Source: Shuttleworthella satelles DSM 14600
GTDB lineage: Bacteria > Bacillota > Clostridia > Lachnospirales > Lachnospiraceae
Assembly: GCF_000160115.1 (NCBI RefSeq)
Contig: NZ_GG665867.1
Location: forward strand, 486,053-550,052
Reading direction: 5' to 3'
DNA length: 64,000 nt
Shown here: one piece after another, positions 35,010 to 44,055 of the stretch
How the letters are laid out: every line of letters starts with the position of its first letter
Position numbering within the stretch: the first letter of the stretch is position 1
Program-made: the position numbers and the translations under genes
The notes under the pieces: model-generated
Told to the model about the DNA's origin: nothing
Seen by the model: the letters and a program-made list of their open reading frames with translations, nothing else
Database searches by the model: none

Positions 35010-36224
35010 TTAGTCCCATGCTTTCGCCAGCAGAAAGTCTCTGATATTTTGGTGTTTGATACCATCCCGGCTCATATCAAATTCATCCATAGAGATAACG
35101 TACTTGGGGAAGTGATCGCGGATAGGCTTATAGGCGCCGAATTCCCGGGCAATTGTCTCGGGAGACGAGAGCAGATAGCAAACCTGGACATAGAGCTTCT
35201 TGTCGGCTCTCTCCGCGACGAAGTCGATTTCCTGCTCGCCGGCCTTACCGATTGTGACATTGTAGCCGCGACGGATCAACTCGATGCAGACAATGTTTTC
35301 AAGGAGCTGATCAATATCACGATTGTTTCCGCCATAGACTGCCTGCCGAATGCCATGATCCACCAGATAGTACTTCTCATTGACAGACAGGATGCGCTTG
35401 CCGACAAGATCCTCGCGACGCAGCTTGCAAAAGAGAAAAGCGTCACAACAGGCCCTGATGTAGTTGAGGACTGTTTCGGGAGCAACCCTGCGATTTTCAC
35501 TCTTGAAGTAGTTGGAAATGCTCCGTGCGCTGAAGGTGTGCCCTATATTGGCCATGACGTAGGTGATTATTCGCTCGAGAAGATCGACATCGCGAATCTT
35601 ATTTCGTTTGATGATATCCTTTAGGATGACAGAACTATATACATCACGCAGATACTGAAGGGAAGCCTCCCGCTCCTCATGGAGATTGATCAGGAAGGGC
35701 ATACCGCCCAGCTCCAGATAGCTGTGAAATTCCTTCGCGGGATCAATCCGGGTGGCCGTCTGCTTTCGTCCTATTAGATACTCTTGAAAAGAGAAGGGAT
35801 AGATGACAAATTCAGTGTAACGCCCACCCAGGTAGGTGGCCAGTTCCGTTGAGAGCAGATGGGCATTGGAACCGGTGATATAAATGTCGCAGTTGAAATC
35901 GACACGGGCAGAATTGATGCAGCGCTCCCAATCGGTCACCTCCTGGATCTCGTCAAAGAAGAGATAGGACTTGCCGGAGATCGATGCAATACGTCGGCTG
36001 AGTTCCCCATAGAGAGCTCTTGCATTGCAGAATTTGGTATTCGCAAGCGACTCAAAGTTGAAGGAGATGAAGTTGTCATCAGAAATACCCTGGCCTCGCA
36101 GTTCATCCTTGATCAGATCGAGCATGACAGATTTGCCGGATCGGCGCATTCCCGTCAGGATTTTGATCAGTTCGTTCCCGATAAAAGGCCGAATGCGCTG
36201 CATGTACTGTTCACGTGGAATCAT
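35010..36224 (-). CDS. AAA ATPase with DUF4143 domain
   Basis: A 404-residue ATPase of the AAA_14/DUF4143 type. Walker A G-M-R-R-S-G-K-S at residues 25-32, Walker B Y-L-F-F-D-E-I-Q at 87-94, and a sensor Asn/Arg region YITGSNAHLLSTELATYLGG. The C-terminal DUF4143 domain contains KYYLVDHGIRQAVYGGNNRD and a nuclease-like D-F-V-A-E-R motif. Members are common in anaerobes, often in variable copy number, and their role is not established; links to defence or DNA processing have been suggested. It stands alone, antisense to its neighbours, with a repeat-containing AT-rich promoter region upstream. Confidence 0.85.
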   Translation of the reverse strand: MIPREQYMQRIRPFIGNELIKILTGMRRSGKSVMLDLIKDELRGQGISDDNFISFNFESLANTKFCNARALYGELSRRIASISGKSYLFFDEIQEVTDWERCINSARVDFNCDIYITGSNAHLLSTELATYLGGRYTEFVIYPFSFQEYLIGRKQTATRIDPAKEFHSYLELGGMPFLINLHEEREASLQYLRDVYSSVILKDIIKRNKIRDVDLLERIITYVMANIGHTFSARSISNYFKSENRRVAPETVLNYIRACCDAFLFCKLRREDLVGKRILSVNEKYYLVDHGIRQAVYGGNNRDIDQLLENIVCIELIRRGYNVTIGKAGEQEIDFVAERADKKLYVQVCYLLSSPETIAREFGAYKPIRDHFPKYVISMDEFDMSRDGIKHQNIRDFLLAKAWD

Positions 36225-36270
36225 GTCCTCACCGCCTTTCTAGAGAAATCTGTCAAGAGCATAGCATATC

Positions 36271-36362
36271 TATAACTGACAAACCAGCTTAAAATATAAT
36301 TTATGACAGCTACAACTGACAAAGAATAAAATATGGATATTTTATCAGCTATAACTGACAAA
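36271..36362 (-). repeat. Three direct repeats upstream of the DUF4143 ATPase gene
   Basis: TATAACTGACAAA occurs at 36271-36283, 36311-36323 (one mismatch) and 36350-36362, spaced 40 and 39 bp. On the minus strand each copy carries TTTGTCAGTT. The block lies 45-140 bp upstream of the ATPase start in AT-rich sequence, so these may be regulator sites or repeated -35-like elements. Confidence 0.55.
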
Positions 36363-36493
36363 ATAAATCGGAGCAGATTACCAGGGCGCTGGATCATTTG
36401 GCGCGCGAGGTCATGGAGGACTGCGATATCTGTGGAATGAAGGTTGTCTGCGATTATGTCAGGGAGGTCATGGCCCAGGAGTTCGGGAAGTAA
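36359..36493 (+). pseudogene. C-terminal remnant of an unrecognised protein
   Basis: A stop-free frame of 44 residues reads SEQITRALDHLAREVMEDCD, then ICGMKVVCDYVREVMAQEFG and K before TAA. It has no start codon or ribosome site and begins inside the repeat block. The C-D-I-C...C-D spacing hints at a metal- or cofactor-binding tail, but I cannot name the family. It is probably the end of a deleted plus-strand gene. Confidence 0.4.
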
Positions 36494-36525
36494 GTATATG
36501 CATTGTCAGATCTGTGCTTGTGATT

Positions 36526-36550
36526 TGCAAAAATCATAGGACTTTTTGCA
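36526..36550. repeat. Inverted repeat upstream of the MgtC-like gene
   Basis: TGCAAAAA and TTTTTGCA form perfect 8-bp arms around a 9-nt loop. It lies 33 bp after the remnant stop and 117 bp before the MgtC-like start. It could be a terminator of the lost gene (the T run is in the stem) or an operator. Confidence 0.4.
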
Positions 36551-36666
36551 TAATGGTTGTAAAGACGGCAAGGCACTGAAGAGGAGCCGTGTACAGGAGG
36601 CCTTCAGGAGTAATGCAACAGTGCCTTGGCGATGAAATCCATATAAGCAGATAGGAGAAGCAGAGC

Positions 36667-37359
36667 ATGTGGAGAGAGTGGATGAATATCCTGTCAGGCT
36701 GGTCCACTACGGCGATCATCGGCCGCCTGGCAATTGCCACCGTTATGGGTACCATCATTGGAATTGACCGCGGCTTGAAACGGCGCGGGGCCGGAATTAA
36801 GACGCATGCCCTTGTCTGTCTGGGATCGGCCCTTGTGATGCTGACCAGCCAGTATATGATGATACAGTTTGACCATCAGGCCGACCTGGCCAGGCTGGGC
36901 GCCCAGGTTATCAGCGGCGTCGGCTTCCTGGGCGTCGGAACGATTCTGGTGACGGAGAAGCAGCGGATCAAGGGACTGACGACAGCGGCGGGGCTCTGGA
37001 CCTGCGCCTGCGTGGGCTTGGCGATCGGCATCGGCTTCGTGGAGGGGGCAGTTTATGCCCTGATTTTTATTGCCCTTGTGCTTCGCATTCTCAACCGCTT
37101 TGACCTCTTTTTACAGAAACACGCTAAGGTCTTCGATCTGTATCTGGAGCTGGAGGACGGCAAGAGTATAGAGTTTTTTCTGCAGAAGATGCGGGATCAC
37201 AATGTGAAGACAGAGATCATTGAGACCAGGAAAATGCAGGATCCCTGGAAGTATGCGTCCATGGTCATCTCACTGGAGATGGACCGCTTTGGCAAGCGGG
37301 CGGATCTGATCAAGGAGATCCGGGAACTTGATTATGTGCATTATGTGGAGGAGATGTGA
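36667..37359 (+). CDS. MgtC/SapB-family membrane protein
   Basis: A 230-residue protein with an N-terminal MgtC domain of four to five hydrophobic segments. The signature region is LAIATVMGTIIGIDRGLKRR, GAGIKTHALVCLGSALVML and GVGFLGVGTILVTEKQRIKG, then TTAAGLWTCACVGLAIGIGF. A soluble C-terminal domain of about 85 residues (EFFLQKMRDHNVKTEIIETR) has an ACT-like look. MgtC proteins affect magnesium limitation, membrane potential and ATP synthase in other bacteria; the role here is inferred only. No operon partner is evident; glcK follows after a 294-bp gap with no recognisable feature. Confidence 0.85.
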   Translation: MWREWMNILSGWSTTAIIGRLAIATVMGTIIGIDRGLKRRGAGIKTHALVCLGSALVMLTSQYMMIQFDHQADLARLGAQVISGVGFLGVGTILVTEKQRIKGLTTAAGLWTCACVGLAIGIGFVEGAVYALIFIALVLRILNRFDLFLQKHAKVFDLYLELEDGKSIEFFLQKMRDHNVKTEIIETRKMQDPWKYASMVISLEMDRFGKRADLIKEIRELDYVHYVEEM

Positions 37360-37653
37360 GGAGCAAAAGCATAGGGGCCCTCGCATGAGGAGGGGATCGG
37401 TCCGCCAGACCTTTGACAGGAAATGTATTCCTGACAGCGGAATCCGTGCTTCGCAGGGACTCCACCGTCTTGAGATCTGGATTGAAAAACGATCAAAATC
37501 CCTGCAGAGAACATGCAAAAGAGGTAATATAACAGAAAAGAATGATAGCGTGTTGGAAGCCGCTTTGGACCGCGGCTGGAAGTCAGATGATACAGGGTTC
37601 ATGCCCGGGTCTGTTGAAAAAGCCGGAGCGAGTGAGTATGAGGGAGGAAGAAC

Positions 37654-38595
37654 ATGGCAGTAGAATACGCATTCGGGATCGATATTGGTGGAACAACGGT
37701 TAAAATCGGTATTTTTACAGATGACGGCAAGTTGGAGGATAAATGGGAGATTCCGACTCGCACCGAGAATAATGGAGAAATGATCTTAGATGATATTGCT
37801 GCCTCGATTCGGGAATATCTTGAGAAGAAGGAAATTACTTCGGACAAGGTGCTGGGCATTGGAATTGATGTGCCGGGACCGGTTTTAGGCGCTTCGGTCG
37901 TCAACAAGTGCGTCAATTTGGGCTGGGGCGTGACGGATGTCGCTTCCAAGATGCGCATGCTGACCGATGTTGAAAATGTCCAGGTGGCCAACGATGCCAA
38001 TGCAGCCGCACTCGGCGAGATGTGGCAGGGGGGAGGCCAGGGACATGATAATGTGGTTATGATTACTCTTGGAACTGGCGTTGGCGGAGGCATTATCCTG
38101 AATGGTCAGATCGTGGAGGGGAATTTCGGCGCAGGCGGAGAGATCGGGCATATGATTATGAATCCCCATGAGAAGCAGGCTTGTGGCTGTGGCAAGAAAG
38201 GGCATCTGGAGCAGTATGCCTCAGCAACAGGCATTGTCCGCAAGGCCAATGAAGTGCTGTCGGCGGATCAGAGAGAGTCTGCCCTTCGCAGGCATAAGAA
38301 GCTGACGGCCAAGGATGTCTACGACGCGGCTAAGGCAGGTGATCCGCTGGCGCTGGAGATTGCGGATTTCGTTGGGCGAATGCTCGGCCTGGCCTGCGCC
38401 CGTATCTCCTGTGTGATTGATCCGGAGATTTATGTGATCGGGGGCGGAGTGTCCAAGGCGGGTGACATCCTGCTTGAGAGCATCAAGAAGCATTTTGTCG
38501 AGGAGGCCTTCCACGCTTCTGAGGAGGCTCGCTTTGCTTTGGCAACCCTGGGCAATGATGCCGGTATGTATGGCGCGGTGAAGATGGTTCTGTAA
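37654..38595 (+). CDS. glcK: ROK-family glucokinase
   Basis: A 313-residue ROK kinase that phosphorylates glucose at C6 using ATP in the cytoplasm. Phosphate-binding loop GIDIGGTTVKIG at residues 8-19, catalytic V-A-N-D-A-N-A-A-A-L-G-E, TLGTGVGGGII, and substrate/zinc region G-E-I-G-H-M with C-G-C-G-K-K-G-H-L-E. The zinc motif has Cys177 and Cys179, but the usual third Cys is His184, which may still bind metal. GGGAGGAAG precedes the ATG. It stands alone and is followed by two hairpins at 38663-38720. Confidence 0.88.
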   Translation: MAVEYAFGIDIGGTTVKIGIFTDDGKLEDKWEIPTRTENNGEMILDDIAASIREYLEKKEITSDKVLGIGIDVPGPVLGASVVNKCVNLGWGVTDVASKMRMLTDVENVQVANDANAAALGEMWQGGGQGHDNVVMITLGTGVGGGIILNGQIVEGNFGAGGEIGHMIMNPHEKQACGCGKKGHLEQYASATGIVRKANEVLSADQRESALRRHKKLTAKDVYDAAKAGDPLALEIADFVGRMLGLACARISCVIDPEIYVIGGGVSKAGDILLESIKKHFVEEAFHASEEARFALATLGNDAGMYGAVKMVL

Positions 38596-38927
38596 GGGAG
38601 ATCTGAGCAGGCACCTCCTTAAATCCAAAACCAGGACAATGAAATCCTGTGAGAGCCGCGCGCCGCATATCGCACATACACAGTTTGAGTAAGTGCGATA
38701 TGCGGTAAGCAGCTCTGCTTTGGTTGTAGTATTGCGATTATCAACAGCTATTGTCATATGCCTGGAGCTGTGCTTCGGCTTATTTCCTGCGGAAATACGA
38801 TCGTCAGATCACAAATAACAGAGCGGCAGACGTCGAATTACTTGTATGTCTTTGTGGATCTTAAGCCTCTGTGGAGCGAAGATCCTGCAGTAAAGACTTG
38901 TGTAGTGACATAACGTAAGATAAGTTT
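38596..38927. other. Gap between convergent genes, no gene seen apart from hairpins
   Basis: No protein-like frame is evident in 38596-38927. Two stem-loops occupy the first half; the rest shows nothing I recognise. Confidence 0.4.
38663..38705 (+). terminator. Long perfect stem-loop after glcK
   Basis: CCGCATATCGCAC and GTGCGATATGCGG form a perfect 13-bp stem with a 17-nt loop. A second small hairpin (AAGCAG / CTGCTT, 38707-38720) and TTGG follow. Together they probably end the glcK transcript, although a strong T run is lacking. Confidence 0.55.
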
Positions 38928-40715
38928 TTACCTCCTTTCCCTGGGGATTCGTATGGTCACCTCTGTCCCCCGGCCGGGGATTGACTGGTAGCTGAGCCCA
39001 TAGCCCTCGCCGTAGAGGAGGCGGAGGCGGGAGTGGATGTTGTAGATGGCGACATTGGAGCCGCTTGCCTTGGACATGGGGGTGTAGGTCAGAAGATGAT
39101 CGAGAAGCTCCTGATCCATGCCGACGCCGTCGTCTGAGATCAGCAGATAGAGGGCGTCATCCTCCCAGGCAGTGATGACGATGGTTCCGGTCGGCGGGTT
39201 TTTCTCCAGGATGCCGTGGAGGATGGCATTCTCCAGGATGGGCTGGAGGGTGAGCTTGGGAATATGGCAGGAGTTCAGCTCGTCCGGGACGTCCACCACC
39301 AGGTCGATGGCATTTTCAAAGCGCATATTCTGCAGCTGGACATAGATACTGGCGTGTTCGATCTCGTCTCCGATGGTGGAGACGGGATCTTTTTTTGACA
39401 GGGTCAGCTTGTAGAAGCGGGACAGGCGCATGACAATCTCGCTCACCTTGTCGTACTGCCGGGCCTGAGCCATCCAGTGGATCATATCCATGGTGTTGTA
39501 GAGAAAATGGGGGTTGATCTGGGCCTGCAGGGCGTTGAACTCAGCGATAGTCTTTTCCTCGGAAATCCGCTGCTGTTCGGCCACAAGCGCGTTGATGCGG
39601 CCGGCCATATAGTTGTAGGAATCCACCAGCTGCCCCACCTCATCCTTATAGGGAGAGGGGGGCATAGGAGAGGGAGTATCGTCGGCTTTGACCTGGGACA
39701 TCTGGGCGGAGACCTGGCGGATTCGCCGGACGATAGACCCGGCCAGAAGCTCGGCGATGAAAATACCGCCGACCATGCAGATAAAAATGATGGCGAGATA
39801 GCGCAGGATGATCTGATTGCCCTGGCGGATCAGGCTGCTCTTGGGGATGATGATCACCAGGTACCAGGAGGGGCCGGGGATCCTGTGGAAGGCGGCGTAG
39901 ACATCGGATCCGAGGACATTTTTCTCGACAAAGGCGTTGGAAGACTCCAGATAGTCGGTGATCTGGCCGTAGTCGATGCGGTAGGTGGCGGACCGGGCCC
40001 TGTCGGTCTCGGCGATGATCTGATTGCGGTCGTTGATCAGATAGGAGACCCCGTCGGGAAAGGTCAGATTGTCGCGCAGGGCCTGTCGGTAGAGGCCTGA
40101 GGAATAGTAGACAGCCAGATAGCCGGACAGGGACTTTCCCTGATAGAGAAAACGAAAACGGCGGATGTAGGCGCTGTCGCCGTAGGTGCTGGCCTCGATC
40201 GGTCCCAGATAAGAGGAGGGGCAGTAGAGGTGATCGACAGAAGAGGCCTGGAAAATGCCGTACCAATAGCGGCCTCTGGCCTGGGTCAGGGGCGCGAATA
40301 TAGGAGAAGCAGTGGGACTGGCGAAGAAGTTGTCCCCCTCCGGAAGATCGATGTAGATCCGGGTCTGATAGCCCTCTGACTGATAGGAATGCGCCTTGGT
40401 CAGAAAGTCCTGTGCCAGGGAGGTCTGCGCCGCCTCTTTGAAATCGGCAGGGGAGGCGGATGAGAAGAGCTCCTGGTAGTAGGCACAGGAGGACAGGTCG
40501 TTGGCGACATTCTGGGCGCGGACGGCAAGGGCCCGCAGAATCGGAGAGGCCTTGGCGGAGGATTTCTGAGCCTGGGAGATGGTGTTGGAGATCACCATAT
40601 CGCGAAAGTCCGCGGAGAAGGCAAGTCCGATGAAGAGAGCGGGTATGACGACAGCGGCCAGGAGGACAAGGGATAGCTTGGTTCGTATTTTCAGGTTCAG
40701 AAGGATCTTTTTCAT
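38928..40715 (-). CDS. YesM-type sensor histidine kinase of the rhamnose locus
   Basis: A 595-residue membrane sensor kinase. TM1 is LSLVLLAAVVIPALFIGLAF, TM2 LRYLAIIFICMVGGIFIAEL near residue 305, then HAMP (IRRIRQVSAQMSQVKADDTP...EVGQLVDSYNYMAGRI). His403 lies in NPHFLYNTMD, the N box is ENAILHGI and the G box DDGVGMD. It follows the response regulator at 40807 on the same strand with a 91-bp gap. Divergent from the rhamnose-type ABC operon, which it probably controls by sensing extracellular rhamnose or rhamnosides. Confidence 0.88.
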   Translation of the reverse strand: MKKILLNLKIRTKLSLVLLAAVVIPALFIGLAFSADFRDMVISNTISQAQKSSAKASPILRALAVRAQNVANDLSSCAYYQELFSSASPADFKEAAQTSLAQDFLTKAHSYQSEGYQTRIYIDLPEGDNFFASPTASPIFAPLTQARGRYWYGIFQASSVDHLYCPSSYLGPIEASTYGDSAYIRRFRFLYQGKSLSGYLAVYYSSGLYRQALRDNLTFPDGVSYLINDRNQIIAETDRARSATYRIDYGQITDYLESSNAFVEKNVLGSDVYAAFHRIPGPSWYLVIIIPKSSLIRQGNQIILRYLAIIFICMVGGIFIAELLAGSIVRRIRQVSAQMSQVKADDTPSPMPPSPYKDEVGQLVDSYNYMAGRINALVAEQQRISEEKTIAEFNALQAQINPHFLYNTMDMIHWMAQARQYDKVSEIVMRLSRFYKLTLSKKDPVSTIGDEIEHASIYVQLQNMRFENAIDLVVDVPDELNSCHIPKLTLQPILENAILHGILEKNPPTGTIVITAWEDDALYLLISDDGVGMDQELLDHLLTYTPMSKASGSNVAIYNIHSRLRLLYGEGYGLSYQSIPGRGTEVTIRIPRERR

Positions 40716-40806
40716 TGCGAAGCCTCGTTATGACCTTTACAGGCGCTGTCCCGGAATTTCTCACCGAGGGCGAAAAGAGAGGCGGTTACCTGGCGCTGTG
40801 GGGTTA

Positions 40807-42378
40807 CTATTTCCAGAGTTTCTCGCGGAATTCTGTGGGAGAGAGCCCGGTCGACTTTCGAAAGCTCTTGCTGAAATAGTTGCCGTCGTTGTAGCCGACC
40901 ATGCCGGAGATTTCGCTGACCCGGTTGCGGGGGTCAGACAGGAGCTGCTTGGCCCGTTCCATCCGAAAATCGGTCAGATAGGCATTCAGGGTCTGCCCGG
41001 TCTCGCCCTTGAAGAAGGTGCAGAGGTAGGAGACGGAGAGGTTGGCATAGTCGGCGATGTCCTTGACGGAGAGCGAGGACTGGCTGTAATGCTGCCCGAT
41101 ATAGCTTCGGATCAGATAGATGGTCTGGTTTTCGGCCTTCTGAGAGGAGAGGTCCTCGAAATACGCCCGGATACGGTCCTTGAGTCCCCGGTTCAGGTCA
41201 TCCAGGCAGAAGCAGGCATTGACCTGATCCATGACGGATTCCGTGGGGGTCAATGGCGAGGGGACAATTCCCTGCTTTTCACGGATATGGTCGAGCTCGC
41301 GAAAGAGATCGATATAGAGGGACTTGATCTGGCTGGGAAGCAGAGCCCGGGATTTGCGGCTGAGATCGGAAAGCTCTGCTCTGTACTGGTTGGCGTCTTC
41401 TTTTCGTCCGTCAGCCAGGGCATCTGTCAGAAGGCGGCCAAGGTTCTGCAGGTCTGACAGAGAACCTTCTGGGATCTCAGACCAGTCGGTTTGGTTTAAG
41501 ATGCTGCCGGGTGGACAGGAAAAAGCCCTCTGCAGGAGGAGGACAGCGGACTGAAAGGAGAGATAGGCCCGGCTGATTCCCCGCTCCATTTCTCCGACGG
41601 CGACATAAGAGCGGCTGAAGGGGAGGTAGGCCTCCCGCAGGAAATTGGCGGCCAGCTCTATCTGTCGGGGCTGGGATCTCTGACCGCTATAGATATGGTA
41701 GACCACATAGTAGAGGTGTTTCTCGCTGGAGATGACATAAAGACCGTGGGGGGCCAGCATCTGCGCAAGCCTCTGATGGATGGAGGGAAGCTGTGGAATC
41801 ACAGAGGAGACGTCCTCTAACTGGACGACAATGGAGTTTACATAGAGAAAGTTATCTTCCTTGTCTTCCCGGCAGTAGCTGCAGTAATCGGCCCAGAGAC
41901 GATCGACCCGGTCGGCGTCCTGGGCGTAGGGAACGGTCAGCTGAAAAGCCAGGGTCTCGGAAATTTGCTCTAAAGACCGCTTGTGACTGTCCTGCTGCAG
42001 GCGGTTGGCTTGAACCTGAGATACGGCTTTTCGCAGGGCGTTCCTCAGCTCTTCAATATCGATGGGCTTATCAATGTAGTTGACAGCGCCGAGCCGCAGG
42101 GCGGTCTTTACGTATTCCCGGTCGGTGTAGCCGCTCATGAAGATGGTGACCAGGTCGGAATTCGTCTTCTGCAGGGCGCCGACCATGGTCAGGCCGTCCA
42201 TTTTGGGCATGCGGATATCCGAGAGAAGGAGATCAACCGGCTGCTCACAAGCGATCCGTATTCCCTCCGCCCCGTCTCTCGCGCTGAGAATCTGATCGAT
42301 TCCCAATCCGGCAAAATCAACCGAGCCCAGGATCCCCTGCCTGGTCAGTTCTTCGTCGTCAACGATCAGTAAAGTCAT
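40807..42378 (-). CDS. YesN-type response regulator of the rhamnose locus
   Basis: A 523-residue response regulator with receiver domain (MTLLIVDDEELTRQG, Asp54 in LLLSDIRMPKMDG, Lys in IDKPIDIEEL), a long middle region and a C-terminal AraC HTH (IADYANLSVSYLCTFFKGET, then RVSEISGMVGYNDGNYFSKS). ATG 42378 is chosen over GTG 42402 because the receiver fold begins there, though GAGGAGAAA sits 10-14 nt upstream. It is transcribed before its kinase, and its upstream region is shared with the divergent ABC operon at 42541. Confidence 0.88.
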   Translation of the reverse strand: MTLLIVDDEELTRQGILGSVDFAGLGIDQILSARDGAEGIRIACEQPVDLLLSDIRMPKMDGLTMVGALQKTNSDLVTIFMSGYTDREYVKTALRLGAVNYIDKPIDIEELRNALRKAVSQVQANRLQQDSHKRSLEQISETLAFQLTVPYAQDADRVDRLWADYCSYCREDKEDNFLYVNSIVVQLEDVSSVIPQLPSIHQRLAQMLAPHGLYVISSEKHLYYVVYHIYSGQRSQPRQIELAANFLREAYLPFSRSYVAVGEMERGISRAYLSFQSAVLLLQRAFSCPPGSILNQTDWSEIPEGSLSDLQNLGRLLTDALADGRKEDANQYRAELSDLSRKSRALLPSQIKSLYIDLFRELDHIREKQGIVPSPLTPTESVMDQVNACFCLDDLNRGLKDRIRAYFEDLSSQKAENQTIYLIRSYIGQHYSQSSLSVKDIADYANLSVSYLCTFFKGETGQTLNAYLTDFRMERAKQLLSDPRNRVSEISGMVGYNDGNYFSKSFRKSTGLSPTEFREKLWK

Positions 42379-42423
42379 AATAATCCCAATTTCTCCTCTC
42401 ACCCTCGCTCTCAGTCTACAAGA

Positions 42424-42453
42424 TTGCCCGGCCGAATGACAGAAAAATAATAC
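42424..42453 (+). promoter_or_regulatory. Candidate promoter of the rhamnose ABC operon
   Basis: TTGCCC (42424-42429), an 18-bp spacer and TAATAC (42448-42453) lie 88 bp before the GTG start at 42541, in the divergent region shared with the response regulator gene. The -35 box is imperfect, as expected for an activated promoter. Confidence 0.4.
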
Positions 42454-42540
42454 CCGGGATCAGAAAAATTTCCTCTTTTGGCGGATGACTCCGGCTGTTA
42501 GCATTAATTTCAGAGAGAGTATCTACCAGGAAAAGGGGGC

Positions 42541-44055
42541 GTGAACTTGTCTGATTATGTATTGGAATTAAAGGGAATTACTAAGATTTTTCCCGGCGTC
42601 AAGGCATTGGATCATGTGCAGTTCCAACTCAAGCCGGGGGAGATTCATGCCCTGATGGGAGAGAATGGAGCCGGAAAATCAACCTTTATCAAGGTGATCA
42701 CAGGGGTACACCAGGCGGAAGAGGGAGAGATGTATCTGGATGGCAAGAAGGTCTCCTTCCGGGGGCCGAGGGATGCCCAGGCAGCGGGAATCGCCGCGGT
42801 CTATCAGCATCCGACCTCCTACCCGGATCTGTCCGTGACGGAAAATATCTTTATGAATCATGAGCGGGTCAAGGGCGGTTTCATGCAGTGGAAGGAGATG
42901 AACCGCCTGGCCCAGGACTATCTGGATCAGCTGGATGCCGATTTCGAGAGCACAGCGGAAATGGGAACCCTGTCCGTCGCCCAGCAGCAGATGGTTGAGA
43001 TCGCCAAGGCGGTGTCAACATGTGCCAAGATCGTGATTTTGGATGAGCCGACAGCGGCTCTGACGGCCAATGAGTCCGAGAAGCTCTACAAAATTGTAGA
43101 GAAATTAAGGGACGACGGGGTCTCCGTCATCTTCATCTCGCACCGCTTTGAGGATATGTACCGGCTGGCCTCCCGGGTTACGGTCTTTCGCGACAGCCAG
43201 TACATTGGCACCTATCAGGTTGATGAGATCAGCAATGCCCAGTTGATCAAGCACATGGTCGGCCGGGAAATCAGCGATATGTATCCCAAGGAGAAGGTGG
43301 AGGTCGGAGAAGACATGCTCCGCGTCGAGAACTTTTCCAGGCTGGGCTATTTCAAGGATGTCAGCTTCCATGTCAGGGCCGGCGAGATCGTCGGACTGAC
43401 CGGGCTGGTCGGCGCAGGACGAACGGAAGTCGTCGAGGCGATCTGCGGGATCACAGGATACAAGGATGGCCGGGTTTTTGTCGAGGGCAAGGAGGTTCGC
43501 ATCAAGAATCCCACGGACTCCAAGAACCTGGGTCTGGTTCTTCTGCCGGAGGACCGGCAGAAGACGGGGCTGATCATGAGCTGGGGACTGGGACGCAATG
43601 TCACCCTTCCCATCTATGACCGGCTCTCTAAGCGGGGATTTACCGATGAGAACCGGGAGAGGACGCTGGCCAAGGAGGTCCTCGAAGGGGTTGATACCAA
43701 GGCGGTCAGCATCTTCGACGCGGCGTCGACCCTCTCCGGCGGCAACCAGCAGAAGGTGGTCGTGGCCAAGGCCCTGGCCCAGGACAACATGAAGGTGGTC
43801 ATCATGGACGAGCCGACCAAGGGTGTTGACGTCGGCGCCAAGTCGGAGATCTACGGCATCATGAGCAAGCTGGCCAAACAGGGCTACGCCATCATCATGG
43901 TCTCCTCGGAAATGCCTGAAATCCTGGGGATGTGCGATCGGATCTACGTCATGTGCAAGGGCAGAATCACAGGAGAGCTGCCCGTCGACCAGGCGAGCCA
44001 GGAGAAGATTTTAGAGCTCGCCATGGAAAAGGAGTCTGGGGGGAGAGAAGTCTAA
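42541..44055 (+). CDS. Rhamnose-type sugar ABC transporter ATP-binding protein (RbsA-like, two domains)
   Basis: A 504-residue tandem ABC ATPase of the CUT2 class. The first domain has Walker A G-E-N-G-A-G-K-S-T at residues 40-48, signature L-S-V-A-Q-Q-Q and Walker B VILDEPTAAL. The second domain has the degenerate Walker A G-L-V-G-A-G-R-T-E and signature L-S-G-G-N-Q-Q-K, with VIMDEPTKGVDVGAKSEIY. The start is GTG 42541 after AAAAGGGGG. It is the first gene of an operon ending in L-rhamnose mutarotase, so the cargo is most likely L-rhamnose (RhaT of the RhaSTPQ system). Confidence 0.9.
   Translation: MNLSDYVLELKGITKIFPGVKALDHVQFQLKPGEIHALMGENGAGKSTFIKVITGVHQAEEGEMYLDGKKVSFRGPRDAQAAGIAAVYQHPTSYPDLSVTENIFMNHERVKGGFMQWKEMNRLAQDYLDQLDADFESTAEMGTLSVAQQQMVEIAKAVSTCAKIVILDEPTAALTANESEKLYKIVEKLRDDGVSVIFISHRFEDMYRLASRVTVFRDSQYIGTYQVDEISNAQLIKHMVGREISDMYPKEKVEVGEDMLRVENFSRLGYFKDVSFHVRAGEIVGLTGLVGAGRTEVVEAICGITGYKDGRVFVEGKEVRIKNPTDSKNLGLVLLPEDRQKTGLIMSWGLGRNVTLPIYDRLSKRGFTDENRERTLAKEVLEGVDTKAVSIFDAASTLSGGNQQKVVVAKALAQDNMKVVIMDEPTKGVDVGAKSEIYGIMSKLAKQGYAIIMVSSEMPEILGMCDRIYVMCKGRITGELPVDQASQEKILELAMEKESGGREV

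Noticed and set aside
39646-40764. 372-codon minus-strand frame overlapping the sensor kinase
   Set aside because: It is the same DNA read one frame off; composition is Arg/Pro/Ser/Leu-rich with no motif, whereas the kinase frame has all catalytic boxes.
39477-41457. Long plus-strand frames at 39477-40100 and 40579-41457
   Set aside because: Both are antisense to the rhamnose-locus kinase and regulator, are rich in Gly/Asp runs expected from reverse reading of GC-rich genes, and show no domain.
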